Assembly (NCBI GenBank): GCA_015680685.1
Contig: MNCI01015505.1
Location: 158,241 to 222,240 of the forward strand
Origin: Gnetum montanum
Taxonomy: Eukaryota > Streptophyta > Gnetopsida > Gnetales > Gnetaceae
Direction of reading: 5' to 3'
Length of the DNA stretch: 64,000 nucleotides
Each line of letters starts with the position of its first letter. Positions within the stretch are counted from its first letter, which is position 1. The notes beneath the pieces were generated by a model. It did no database searches. It saw only the letters and a program-made list of their open reading frames with translations, and was not told the DNA's origin. The position numbers and the translations under genes were made by a program. This document shows, one piece after another, positions 45,481-56,730 of the stretch.

Positions 45481-45799
45481 GAGTATTTTATTCATAGATG
45501 AGATTACCCACAAAAAAATAAAACAATAAATTGGAAAAAAAAAATTAGAAACAAAAAAATAAAAAATAAAAAATTGTAAAACCAAAGAAAAGGAAGAACA
45601 TTTACCAATTCTTCTTGTTAGAATGGGGGCTATTCCCCATGACTAAACCTTTGATCATGGTAAGAATTAATAAATGGAAAGTTAGGATCCATGTAGATTA
45701 GAAATATTGGGGTCTGATCATACCCAAACTTGGGTTCACATACTTGATTAAATTAGGCATAATAAGGTAGATTATAAGATGTAGTCATGTGATAAGAAG

Positions 45800-47913
45800 T
45801 TAATCCACTATGGCACCCATGACCATAAGATGGTATGCAAGGATCGATATGTCTTCTCATGTTGTTATATTCATTGGGCCACACGGTTGTTGGAGTGTTA
45901 ATTGGTGGCCTAGATAAGGTAACAGGAGGCATTGAGTTTGAAGAGGAAGGTGCATCACAGTGTTATGCTTGTGCTAAGTTGAAGGATGCAATGGTTTCAG
46001 AACCATGCTATCTTTTTCTATAGCAATGCCTAAAGAAAGGATGCTTCTGACATTGTGGAGGACTTCCATTGTTGTTGATAGTAGTAGCACAAGTAATATT
46101 CGTTGGTTGGTGCTGTGGTGCCAAACCTTCTGATACAATTGGTGGCGATGTAGAAGGAGGTGAAGGATGAGAATATTTAGAGTAAGGAGAAATGTAAGGA
46201 ACATAAGGTGGTGATCCCATAGGAGAGGACATGGGTTGATGATACTTAGGAGAATGATAATGAGAAGGTGAAGTAGAGGATATTGATGCCGTTGGAGAAA
46301 TAGGATGTTGAACATAATAAATACTTAGTTTTAGGTGATATGAAGGATGTGGCTAGTTTGGTGGTGGCCTCCCCCACGATTGGGGGTTTTGCCACTATGG
46401 TTAAACACAGTACTTCTGTATGAAATCTAGATGTATCATTATTTCCCAATGCTCATGTAAGTGTGACAAGATTGGGCATTAACCTTTGGGGTGATCTTAT
46501 AGGGAAACATTGCATTGATACTTATGATTTATAGTTGAACCCCTATTCTTATTTTCTTTAGTCCTTCTTTTTGATTATCGAATGATGTTCTATCCTATTT
46601 CTAGGTTTGGTATCCTCTATTTGTTCTAGTTGTTAGAGTTATCCTGTGTGGTTTTCCCTCTAATAATGTTTGCATATTCTCCACATTTTTCATGTACCCA
46701 CTCTGTTATCTTATTGATCTTTACCTCAATTTCATCTAGTGATTTTAGTATTGGCAAAGATGGGGATAGTTCCACCTCCTCGAGGTGAGTTGATTTCTCC
46801 TCTTTATGATTATGGGTCTTTGTTACTTTAAGAGTTTGGTCCTATTGAGATTTTTCAACATTCTCCTATTTGGCTATTTCTCCTTCTTCTTTTTCTACTT
46901 GCTTAATAAGCTCTTGGAATTGGTGGGTTTGTAGTTCATATAGTTGGCCTGGGGAAAACAGCCCATCCATGATGTGACACATTAGCCTTTCCTTGGAGAA
47001 CCCATGGCCTAGGAATTTGTTTAACAATGAGTAATATATTTCTAAGGCCTTGTCCAAGGGTTCATGTTGCCCTTGTTTCCACTCTTGGATTTGTCCCCTC
47101 AAGGTTGACACTCTTGCACAAGTTTAATATCTTTCATTGAAGAGTCTTATTGTTGTGGGCCAATGATGAATTGAATTTGGTTTTAAATACACATACCACA
47201 CTTTTTCTTGACCAATGAGTGTCATATGGAAGAGCTTAAGCCTTTTCCACCCATTCTTAATGTTATTCTATGCACAGGCATCATGGAAAGCTTGTAAATG
47301 ATGTTGCAGATCTAAATCATAGCCTCCTGAGAACTTAGGAAAGTTGTTTAAATTAAGCCTAGGTAGATAGCTTTTGTTGCAATGCCTGTGGGATATCTAA
47401 ATGGCCTCTATTATATGCATTAGGCTCTTGGTGGCTAGTAGGGGTTCATCGTCACTAAATAGGTCATGAGTTCGTGAGTTGAGATAATGTTGCCTATGTT
47501 CATGTTGGCATTCCTAATTTTGCTTGTGAGTTCGATTTTTATTTTTACATCGACCTCTTAAAAAATAGTCATCCGCATCATGCCTCGATGTTGAAAGAGC
47601 AAAGGAAGAGAGGGAACTAGAAGACTCATCATGACTTTTGTAAGTCTCCCAATCATCCCTTGATGTACTCTTGCTAACCATTGAAAAGGTCCAAGGCTTT
47701 ATAGGCCCCTTATTCTAAGGGATGTACCATCTTCACTAGAGGTGTTTGGGTTGGATGACAAAAGTCCTTGAGTAACATGGGGTGTCTATGAACATATGAA
47801 AATCCTACATTAGATTGAGTACTCCAAACTTCTTCTTTAGCATAAATTTTTCTGGTTCTCCAATGAATTGCCTCATTAGTTGTTGTGTTAACACTATCTT
47901 ATGAAAGAGACAT
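45800..47913 (-). pseudogene. gag of element II
   Basis: Begins at an ATG at 47913. The conserved core is at 47111-46866 (LRGQIQEWKQGQHEPLDKAL..., FLGHGFSKERLMCHIMDGL), a close counterpart of the core in element B (HKQIQGWKQGTHEPLD). It is followed by a Pro/Ser/His/Gln-rich tail (46232-46010: MGSPPYVPYISPYSKYSHP), as in B. Several stops and frame changes. After gag the sequence runs into the 3' non-coding region without protease, RT or integrase. Confidence 0.75.
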
Positions 47914-48028
47914 TGTCATGAATTGTGTGTAGCTTAATTGAATTTAATTTCTTTGTTTGAAAGATATATCGTTAATACCCTATTACAGCGATCTTGTATG
48001 ATATAACTAACCTAGATAACTAGCACTA

Positions 48029-48047
48029 TCCCCAGCAATGGCCCCAA
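48029..48047 (-). other. Primer binding site of element II
   Basis: Directly inside the 5' LTR, the minus strand reads TTGGGGCCATTGCTGGGGA. This is close to the plant gypsy primer site complementary to the tRNA-Asp 3' end (TGGCGCCGTTGCCGGGGA). Confidence 0.7.
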
Positions 48048-48922
48048 TGATGAGCGGTGAGGCACCCCTACGCTCAACTATATGAATACGAGCGTGTACG
48101 CGCAATATGATTGAACTTCGTGGATGGACTAGTTGTGGCACCTAGATAGTTATACGTTGATTACAGTTCACTGTCTTCCCACCTGTACTAGCATTTGCTT
48201 TATCATGTATGGTTTGGTCTGGAGTGAGGTGTATGTTGTAGTTTCTACTACTATGCTACTCCTAAGGACAATGAGAAATAACCTTATTAAGCTAATAAGC
48301 AATAGGGAATAAGATCTAAGCTAGCCTAACTACAATGAGAATCTATCCCTAGTCATCCGTACACATCTTGGACTTTGTGTACTACTTTTAGAATTGCCAA
48401 GCACACATCACTCGAAGCACTACTTGATACACTACTAGGTTACCACATAGTTACACTTAAATGTTCGTGATTAAGGTGTACTCATTCCACGTTAACAATA
48501 GGAATAGTAAATGACAATAAAAGAAATATTAACTATGAAAACAATAATAAGTGATAAATAATTAAAATAAATTAAAAGCTAAGTGAATGCTTCAATGATG
48601 GAGTAATCCTAATCATTATTGTTGATTATGTGTGTATCCAAGTATGTCACACTTGAACAAAGGTTTTGTACAATTACAAGCATCACATTGTGGGCATGCA
48701 CTAGGAAAAGAACTAAAAACTAAAAATTGACTAAAAGACTGACTCCAAAATTGACAAAAGACTCGACTCCCAAAAGGCTCCTTCATTGTGTGCCTACATG
48801 CTATATTTATAGGCTAACACAGGAATCATGATATCATGTATATGATATCGTATCTAGGTTGCAATATTGCATACTTGATATCGTGTACCTGATATCAGGG
48901 CTTGGAAAACTGTGACTCATCA
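48048..48922 (-). repeat. 5' LTR of element II (875 bp)
   Basis: Starts TGATGAGTCACAG (minus strand, 48922) and ends ...CTCATCA (48048). It has a GATATC array (48838-48896) and a TATA-like 'tataaatata' (48813-48822 region). It pairs with 21240-22046: most differences are C/T or G/A changes, plus a roughly 50-bp indel near 48690-48740. It is followed outside by CTTGT. Confidence 0.88.
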
Positions 48923-49797
48923 CTTGTGTTTAAAATTTGAGGTTATATTGCACTTCTTTTGTCATAACTAAAATGCATAGAAATGTAAACATCTATTATA
49001 ATAAAATTGATGAAATAGATGATCGTCACTTGGCACCACAATGCTCATCTTGCTAAGAAAAATAAATGTTTGAATTAGATCCTTTGAACTTGGTAGGACA
49101 AACAATAGTTTCTAATGGTTAATTTCAATGAAAGTGATGAAATAAATGCTAAGTATAAATTTAAACTAAGTTAGAATATTGCAACATGAAGGAAACATTA
49201 TTGATTTTTGTTATTGAAGCAAACTTACATATAGGCACCACCACTCAAAGAAAGATTTCATTGACTCAAATATTTGGTGATTGCTATAGAAGTCAAGAAA
49301 TTAAATTAGTAAAGTTTTGCTACCTACTAACCAAAGCAATGTCATCCATGTGCTTGGTTTATGCATATTTATAGCCAAAAAGACAAGAAGTTTCAACACA
49401 TCATCAAAAAGGTTGATATTTTTAATATGAAAATATTCACGATACTCAAGTTATATAAAATGGACAATATTTGGTTACAAAATAAGCTAAGTGATGTTGA
49501 TTGATTGGCATTGCTTTATCCTCTAGGTAGCATCAATTCCTTTCCTTTCTTGTTCCACATCATATTTAGGTTATGGAATTTTTGTTCATCTATTTGAAAA
49601 TTTCCTATTATCTATGCAAATGTTAGAAGTTTTACTAAAACTAAGACATTCCATGGATAGGGCAAAGTAAGGAAGAGCTTACTAGCATTAATGAACAATG
49701 TTGCAAATAGATGATGCTTGTGTTGTAGATTTTGTAGTCCATGTTTGCAAGCCTAGTAGTTATCAAGAAATTAAACTAATAGAGTTTCAATACCCAC
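48923..49797. repeat. AT-rich flank, unit 1 of a 470-bp tandem repeat
   Basis: The stretch 49293-49760 is repeated, diverged, as 49761-49797 continuing at 56731-57210: 'gaaattaaattagtaaagttttgctacc' versus 'gaaattaaactaatagagtttcaatacc', then 'cactaaccaaa' wording in both. Element B sits inside the second unit. No gene seen. Confidence 0.7.
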
Positions 49798-50470
49798 TGA
49801 TGAGTGGCGAGGTACCCCTACACTCAACCATACGAATACGAGTGTAACAAGCGCGATCCGGTCAAACTCCGTAGACTAAGTGCCTACACGCCTCATGGAA
49901 CACTTAAGGTTAATTATTCGTTGTCTTTCCAAACTTACTTGTATTTGTCATGGTGTATGGTTAAGTAAGTCCGAGGTATATGATTTTTATNTAGTCATTG
50001 TGGGGATCACCACACGTAACGCACGTGCTCGAAGCGGTCATACTGAGGCACTTAACTAGGAGAGAAGGGTGAGAGAGAAAGTAGTAAATAGCTAATAAAG
50101 CATGTAAATAATAGATAATAAATAAAAATAAATAAAATCCTAATTAGTCTATTCCATGCACTGTAAGGCTTATCCAAGAAGCTCATCTTTATTGCCATAC
50201 ACAAACTTATGTTCAGGTACAATGTTTGCTCAAATAAAGATCCGTTCACTTTAGGACTCCTACTACGGGCGCATGGAAAATATTCTATCTCTGAAGTGAT
50301 CAATCTACCAGGGTTTCCCTAATTTTTAGCCTAGGATGAGGAAACAAGGGAGAGCTGCCTCTTATTTATAGATATGACGGTGCACCATGATATCGCGTAC
50401 GCAATATCGCAGGGGATGATGCGATATCGCATACACGATATCGCGACCCATGTGATATCACGTCCCATCA
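49798..50470 (-). repeat. 3' LTR of element B (673 bp, apparent internal loss)
   Basis: Same ends as the 5' LTR (TGATGGGACG... to ...CTCATCA) but about 160 bp shorter. The missing part is exactly at the single N at 49991, so it is probably an unassembled piece rather than a real deletion. The GATATC array lies at 50389-50462, next to 'tatttatag' (50369-50377). Confidence 0.92.
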
Positions 50471-52097
50471 TACCCTCATGACTAAATGAAAACTCTTCCT
50501 TGAGTTCCTTACAATAATATCAAGAAGGTATGGGATTATTGACTCAAATGGATCTAATAGGGTGACATGTGAACGGATCATCAATACAAGACTTGACAAA
50601 ATTGGTGTTCATGACAACAAGAGTGAACACCTTATTACATTAACATCAGGCCTTAGTTGGCAACTGAGAGAGAAGAGAGAAAGAAGTGTTGCTACTGCCA
50701 ACGCCAAGATTATGCCTTTCGTTGTCCATCCGTAAGTGCACCATCGATCTTGCTCATTGTATAGTTACTTCCAGCACTACTCCATTCCAAGTGTTCATTC
50801 TAGATCCCTTCCATTGTTGCATGATCACCATCTGCACACACAACACAATCTTATATTAGCAAGGGTAATTGAATCATCATGTAATTGATACCTTGCTTCG
50901 GTGAAAGTCCATTGGCTAAGTTGTGGTATGGCTGATGTGGGTTTGGAGATATATTAATGATGACTACCAAAGGTGTAGGGGTTAGGAAAAAATTGGGGCT
51001 AGGAGAAAATCGAAAAAATCGGGCCTCGTACCCCCATGACTAATCGTGAACCTCCGGTAGCGTTAAAATGGAGAAAGAAAAGGAACAAGAAAGATAGATA
51101 AAAAGGGACAACTATGACATCGATTAGATGGATTTTAAGATGGAAATGAACAAAGTAATATAAATTGCAAAAATGTTAGGGAAAAGAATTTAATGGATGC
51201 ACCAAATAGGAATGTCAGTGGGTCCTCCCCAAAGTAGGCTCATGCCCTTAATGCCCTGACAANCCAACAATGAGATGAACAATGGAGAGAAGGATGGAGA
51301 GAAGAGGATGGAATGGAATCCCAAGAACAAGGTGGTGTATAGCCCCTTGTGTGTTTCATGATTAATGTAACTTGGCAAATCTCATTCCAAGTCTAGCCTC
51401 ATACCAACCACATCCAGTGACTTCGCATTAATGCATTCGGCCGATCCATTCTCTTGAAGTAAAAAGAATGCATCTTCAAAGAGCCACCACCATTCCGACA
51501 AAACAAGGAGAAAAGAATGGGAAGCGAGAAGGGCCTTAGTTAAAGGGAACATTTTAGTTTGAGTTCCATAACCAGTGCTTGTAGCCCAAATGATTATTCC
51601 ATCTAAGTGGTGTGCTTTGAATTCTCACTTTTTTTTTGTTTTTGTGTTTTGTGTTTTTATGCATGAGAACAACATCATGCAAAGACTTTGTTATTTTTAT
51701 TGCTCAGCTTCCCAATAATTGGGTAATGTCGAAATGGTAAGAAAAATGAAAAAGAAAACATCCAAGCACCCAAGAGAATGGCCAACACAAAAGCATCAAG
51801 TTCCCTTGATGTCACACCCTTTTCAATCCTTGAGTCCTTCCTTAGTTTGAGAAATGCCCAATCACCGATTCGTTAGAATTCTTATGTAGAAGGGACTGTA
51901 CATTTCCAAGCCAAGAGAGACCATAGACTTTGTGGATGGATGGATGAAGTAAACTCATTGCCTGCCATATCAAAATAAACATGCCTTAGTATCAACATCA
52001 TGACTTAAAGGTAAAAACCAAACATTAGTAGTCAATATGAAAACTGTTCATACCATCATGAAGAACACTTATTGGGTGACAAACTTACAGGGTGGAT

Positions 52098-52143
52098 CAC
52101 ACACACACACACACACACAGACACACACACACACACACACACA
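52098..52143 (+). repeat. (CA)n microsatellite
   Basis: About 23 CA units with one interruption ('cacagacaca' near 52120). Confidence 0.95.
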
Positions 52144-52189
52144 AAATGAAAAAGTATAACGATGTTGAAAAAAAAAACAAAAAAAGTTA

Positions 52190-52370
52190 AAGAAATTTGT
52201 AAAACAAAAACAAGAAAAGTTGAAGAAATTTGTAAAACAAAAATGTGTAAAAGAAAAATGTGTAAAACAAAAACGTGGAAAACAAAAACGTGTAAAACAA
52301 AAACATGGAAAACAAAAATGTGTAAAACAAAAACGTGGAAAAAAACGTGTAAAACAAAAACTAAAAAGAA
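52190..52370 (+). repeat. Minisatellite of 17-18 bp units in element B
   Basis: About ten tandem copies of 'gtaaaacaaaaacgtg'-type units. The matching place in element A (about 3330-3400, opposite strand) has only two or three such words, so the array expanded in B. Confidence 0.85.
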
Positions 52371-52738
52371 TTGAGGGCCCCAAATGATTAGCATAAGTGG
52401 CCATCTCCCCCATGACTGAATTGTAAGGGAGAGATCTGAAATAATGAGCGTTTGTTTGAATTTCATAGAAGTGCCCAACTTATCCCAACTGATGTTCTTA
52501 GATTAAGGGGTGGAAGTTGGCGATGCTCATATTCCAGTGTGTCTATGCCTCCATTTTTGGCATGGGTTATTTCCCCAGTTCATTCCATGCATATTTGTCA
52601 GTTGCTCTTTCGACTAGCTATCAACCACGAGGTGTCCACTACTTGTGTGGTTGCTACATATAGGCACCTTTGAATTTGTGTTTCTTGGACACACCGATTA
52701 CATGGAAGAGATGCTGAACATTCTTCCATGTCATCACC

Positions 52739-52923
52739 CTATGAGTCATTGTATGTGATGCACGAAACTTTCTTCTTCTTGATCTTTCCATAAATGTTTA
52801 CCTTAGATATCTCAAAGGAAAGATCACGGATCCTAAGGCATGCATCTATTGTGCTTAGCCACACCCTTCCCATTATAATTTGGAAGTCCCCTTTGTTGTT
52901 GTTAACTTCAATCACCAGGAAAT
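52739..52923 (-). pseudogene. Protease end of element B (partial, at gap)
   Basis: Reads FLVIEVNNNKGDFQIIMGRVWL, STIDACLRIRDLSFEIS, KKKVSCITYNDS. IIMGRVWL is the ILGRPWL-type motif of gypsy proteases. The catalytic DTG side falls in the 336-base gap. The last part matches the start of the window (element A). The open frame continues into the Ns, so intactness upstream is unknown. Confidence 0.75.
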
Positions 52924-53259
52924 NNNNNNNNNNNNNNNNNNNNNNNNNNNNNNNNNNNNNNNNNNNNNNNNNNNNNNNNNNNNNNNNNNNNNNNNNNNNN
53001 NNNNNNNNNNNNNNNNNNNNNNNNNNNNNNNNNNNNNNNNNNNNNNNNNNNNNNNNNNNNNNNNNNNNNNNNNNNNNNNNNNNNNNNNNNNNNNNNNNNN
53101 NNNNNNNNNNNNNNNNNNNNNNNNNNNNNNNNNNNNNNNNNNNNNNNNNNNNNNNNNNNNNNNNNNNNNNNNNNNNNNNNNNNNNNNNNNNNNNNNNNNN
53201 NNNNNNNNNNNNNNNNNNNNNNNNNNNNNNNNNNNNNNNNNNNNNNNNNNNNNNNNNNN
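52924..53259. other. Assembly gap (336 N)
   Basis: Run of N. It probably hides the gag-protease junction of element B. Confidence 1.
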
Positions 53260-55749
53260 AAGAAAGATCTTCTCTTTTTACAATTTTTAGAACCAATAGG
53301 GGGTTGAATGTTTACAGGTCTCGCAGCGTTACGTTGCTGCGGTTGAGTGGGGAGTTCCCCTTGCATTGTTGGAATAGGTTGTATGGGAACTATAGGTGGA
53401 AGAGGTGCGGATGGAGTTGGAGGATGGTAGGTATGTGGGGTGTCTCCCAGGGAAGAAGGAGTCCTCCTAAAGTACTCCTGAACTTGATAGTGATGTTGGA
53501 GAGTTGTGTGACTCATAGAGTCACTTGGAGAAACCAGTTGCTGCACATAATAGCCATAAGGATTAGGTTGTCGGTAAGGGTATTGTTGTTTCGGCGGTGG
53601 CATCCCCCATGACTGTGGGTATTGCCATTTTTGATGTTACCTGATGGGTTGTGGTGGAGTTCCACTTGGATAATACATCAATGGTTGGTGGAACTACCTT
53701 GGGTTACCTTGAGGATAAGGTAACATTTGATGTGTTTTCTATTTATTAAGTCTCGGGTTGAGTGCATACACCCCAGACTCTTGTAGATGTGAGATGATTG
53801 GACAACATCCCTTAGGATGGTCATATTGGTAGATCTGACATCCACCATCATCGTCTGTGTCTGAGTCCACAACCTCATCAGACATAGTAATTTTTCCCTT
53901 ACCCTTGTTATGTGCAGGGCCTGAATCTCTCCGCTTTGTCTTGTTCTTATCACTACTTCATTCCACCTTGGATTCCTCTATGATTTTTAGGATAGTTTTA
54001 AGTCTAGAGTCTAAGGAATCCCACAATTGATCCACCTTAGCCGATACCTCTGTTGTTAGCTTTTGAATCAGTAAGGTTTTTCTGTTCACCAACTCTTCGA
54101 GTGGTGACTCATCCTCTTCATCACAAAATTTCACTCCCTTCTTTCGAAGAGAGGGATCATGGTTGTATTCTTCTACACTTTCTCTTTTTTGTAGCTCACC
54201 TTCTTCTTTTTCTACTTATTCCAACAAGTGATGAACTTCATGGGCTCTAAGTTTTGATAATCTTCCTTGGGCATAAGTCCCAAGGGTTCTCCTGGTTTCA
54301 TACCTTAGCCCATCTACGATGTGGCGGAGTTGATCCCGCCGTGCATAACGATGGCCCAGGAAACAATGTAACAATGCGTAGTAGCAGCCCATGGTAGCAT
54401 CCAAGGGTTCATGAGTACCTTGCTTCCATCCTTGGATCTGCTTATGCAAATAAGACACTCTAGAGTACGTCTGATATTTATCGTTGTAGAGTTCTAACAT
54501 CGTACTCCACCTCATGATGGTTTCTAGTTCTAAGGACTGGTACCAACGCTCTGCTTCCTTCATGAGTGTCCTAGGAAATAACTTTAGTTTCTACCACTCA
54601 TTCTCTATGTTCTGCAAGGAGTAGGCATCATGGAATGCCTATAAATGATGTTGCGGATCAACGTTGTACCCCTCCTCAAAGCATGGGATATTGATCATGT
54701 CTAAATGCTTGATCTGCATCATGGAATGCTTGTAAATGATGTTGCGGATCAACGTTGTACCCCTCCTCAAAGCATGAGATATTGTTCATGTCTAAATGCT
54801 TGATCTGAGTCTCTTTTAAATGCCTTGTTGGAATTCTTACTACATCCATTATGTCGAGCATACTTCAGGTGGCAAGTAGGGGCTCATCATGATCGTCTCT
54901 TTCATGACGCCTATGATTTCTTCGTTGTTCCCTACTTTCCCTTTGTTCATGCCCTTGTCCTCTCTCTCAACTCTCTCATCGAGGTCTTTCATTTTGCCTA
55001 CCTCTATCCTCACCGTTGTGCTCGTGATGGCTGTGCCTAGATGTGGAAGGAGAGGATGAGTGATGTGAAGAAGGAGAAGAAGAAGGAGAACCATCGCCAT
55101 GACGATGTTTCTTGCCTTCTCTTCTGTGGCTGCGGCCTTGATCGTGATGACGATCAAAGTGCCCATCCTTGTCATGTGTTGTTGTTCCCTCAATGAACAG
55201 TTGGTATTCACGGGGATCAGAACTAGGGTTGTGTATCATGGAGCGTAGGTTCTGATACCCCACCTCCTCACTTTTGTTAGGAGGAGAAACATCTTTCGAT
55301 AGAGAACTAGTTATAAGTGGTTCACCATCTCTGATTTCACTTAGGATGTGCGGGACCTCTTTGCCCTTCAACAGTGTATGTTGGCTCTCCTGCCTTGAGT
55401 CCCTCATACATTGTAAAGCTGTGGGATGGTAATCCCTCATGTCAAAATCTCCTATAACGTGCTCAGCATAGAGCTGAGTCGTGCTGATCTGTGCCAAAGC
55501 ACGGAGGAGCATGTTGGGGAATGCACGATCTAGAGGTAACACAATGTTACCTTGCAAATCTCTACAGCACATCTGTTCATCTTGATGGTGGATAAAAGTA
55601 AAGTCAGGTATATACTCATCGGGATGAGTATATTCCACCCTATACTATTGAGGAACTGGCAAATTTAGGTTATGTGTTTTTGACTGCCAACTATTCTTTG
55701 TATTGTCCCTAGGTGGTGAGTTGCTGTTGTGAGAAGAAGAAGAAGACAT
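53260..55749 (-). pseudogene. gag of element B
   Basis: Starts at an ATG at 55749 (MSSSSSSHNSNSPPRDN) and has a TAG at residue 36. A long open part follows (YTHPDEYIPDFTFIHHQDEQ to a His/Ser/Arg-rich region, 55638-54976). After a frame change comes the retrotransposon gag core (54563-54216: MKEAERWYQSLELETIMRWS; HKQIQGWKQGTHEPLD; FLGHRYARRDQLRHIVDGL). The chain ends in a Pro/Gln/Tyr-rich tail (53603-53260: QQYPYRQPNPYGYY). A 91-bp tandem duplication (54626-54807) breaks the frame. The protein would form the particle capsid. Confidence 0.82.
54626..54807 (-). repeat. 91-bp tandem duplication in gag of element B
   Basis: Units 54626-54716 and 54717-54807 start 'catcatggaatgc' and are nearly identical (about five differences). 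Since 91 is not a multiple of three, the gag frame is shifted. Confidence 0.93.
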
Positions 55750-55872
55750 TATGTCTTATCGGTATGCTAATTAACCATTATATAATTTTCCTTTTAATTA
55801 ACCCTAAGGTTCGTTTAAGCTCCCAACGATGTGAGTGATTTCCTATGTTCTACTTAGCACACAAACACTTAG

Positions 55873-55891
55873 TCCTTGGCAATGGTGCCTA
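55873..55891 (-). other. Primer binding site of element B
   Basis: The minus strand reads TAGGCACCATTGCCAAGGA directly inside the 5' LTR, a decayed match to the tRNA-Asp type site also seen in element II. Confidence 0.7.
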
Positions 55892-56725
55892 TGATGAGTG
55901 GCGAGGTACCCCTACACTCAACCATATGAATATGAGTGTAACACACGTGATCTAGTCGAACTCCGTAGACTAAGTGACTACACGCCTCATGGAACACTTA
56001 AGGTTAATTATTCATTGTCTTCCCAGACTTACTTTTATTTGTCACGGTGTATGGTTAACTAAGTCTAAGGTATATGATTTTTATATCTTTTTATGTTTTA
56101 TCTCCTATGATATCAAGGTGAAGGGTTGAGAGACTAATTGACTAACTCTAACTAACGAACTAAGTCTAAATTAACCTAGTGTCAGCATCCGTTCCCACTT
56201 ACCGTACACACCCTAAACTAATGCAACCGTGGTTACCAAACGCTAGTCGTTGTTGGGATCACCACGCGTAATGCACGTGCTCGAAGCGGTTGTACTGAGG
56301 CACTTATCTAGGAGAGAAGGGTGAGAGAGAAAGTAGTAAATAACTAATAAAGCATGTAAATAATAGATAATAAATAACAATAAATAAAATCCTAATTAGC
56401 CTATTCCATGCATTTCAAGGTTTATCCAAGAAGCTCATCTTTATTTCCGTACACAAACTTGTGTTCAGGTACAATGTTTGCTCGAATAAAGATCCATTCA
56501 CTTTAGGACTCCTACTGCAAGCACATGGAAAATATTCTATCTCTGGAGTGATCAATCTACCAGAGTTTCCCTACTATTTAGCCTAGGATGAGGAAACAAG
56601 GAAGAGCCACCTCTTATTTATAGATATGATGGCGCACTGCGATATCGCGGGGGATGATGCAATATCGTGATGGCTGAGATATCGAGTACGCGATATCACG
56701 GCCCATGTGATATCACGTCGCATCA
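55892..56725 (-). repeat. 5' LTR of element B (834 bp)
   Basis: Starts TGATGCGACGTG (minus strand, 56725) and ends ...CTCATCA (55892). It contains the GATATC array (56637-56716) just upstream of 'tatttatag' (56616-56624). It is followed outside by the target duplication CCCAC (56726-56730). Confidence 0.93.
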
Positions 56726-56730
56726 CCCAC

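Larger units (their letters stand above)
20828..48922 (-). mobile_element. Gypsy-type element II, gag-only, split by nested insertions
   Basis: Two LTRs of one subfamily face outward in the same orientation: 21240-22046 (3' LTR; its outer part is duplicated at 20828) and 48048-48922 (5' LTR). The 5 bp just outside are identical, CTTGT at 20823-20827 and CTTGT at 48923-48927, as expected for the target duplication of one insertion. A primer site adjoins the right LTR and a polypurine tract adjoins the left. The LTRs differ at roughly one site in eight by eye, so the insertion is old. Its own internal sequence is visible at 22047-22540 and 44240-48047. The rest is later insertion, mainly element E. 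No protease, RT or integrase of its own is visible. Confidence 0.75.
50471..52738 (-). other. 3' non-coding region of element B
   Basis: Counterpart of 3200-5162 in element A on the opposite strand. It contains a minisatellite (52190-52370), a CA run, and a single N at 51263. No credible gene. Confidence 0.7.
49798..56725 (-). mobile_element. Gypsy-type element B, complete, gag-protease only (non-autonomous)
   Basis: 5' LTR 55892-56725 and 3' LTR 49798-50470, with target duplication CCCAC at 49793-49797 and 56726-56730. Inside, from right to left: primer site, gag (55749-53260), a 336-base gap, the end of a protease (52923-52739), then straight into the 3' non-coding region (to 50471). RT, RNase H and integrase are absent: in element A about 3.1 kb of pol lies between the equivalent protease end and 3' region, whereas here only about 260 bp do. 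LTRs differ at fewer than one site in ten by eye, so it is younger than II. It would need proteins from a partner such as A to move. Confidence 0.9.

Noticed and set aside
44070-48922. Element II as a short, separate element ending near 44.1 kb
   Set aside because: No complete LTR exists at 44.1 kb, whereas the LTR at 21240-22046 has the matching CTTGT flank. The 44.1-kb U3-like piece is reported separately.
52069-52413. Phe/Val/His- and Lys/Thr-rich proteins on either strand
   Set aside because: They are translations of a minisatellite and a CA run.
52739-53612. Large open frames spanning the 336-N gap on both strands
   Set aside because: The gap has no stops by definition. Only the protease end on the minus strand has sequence support.
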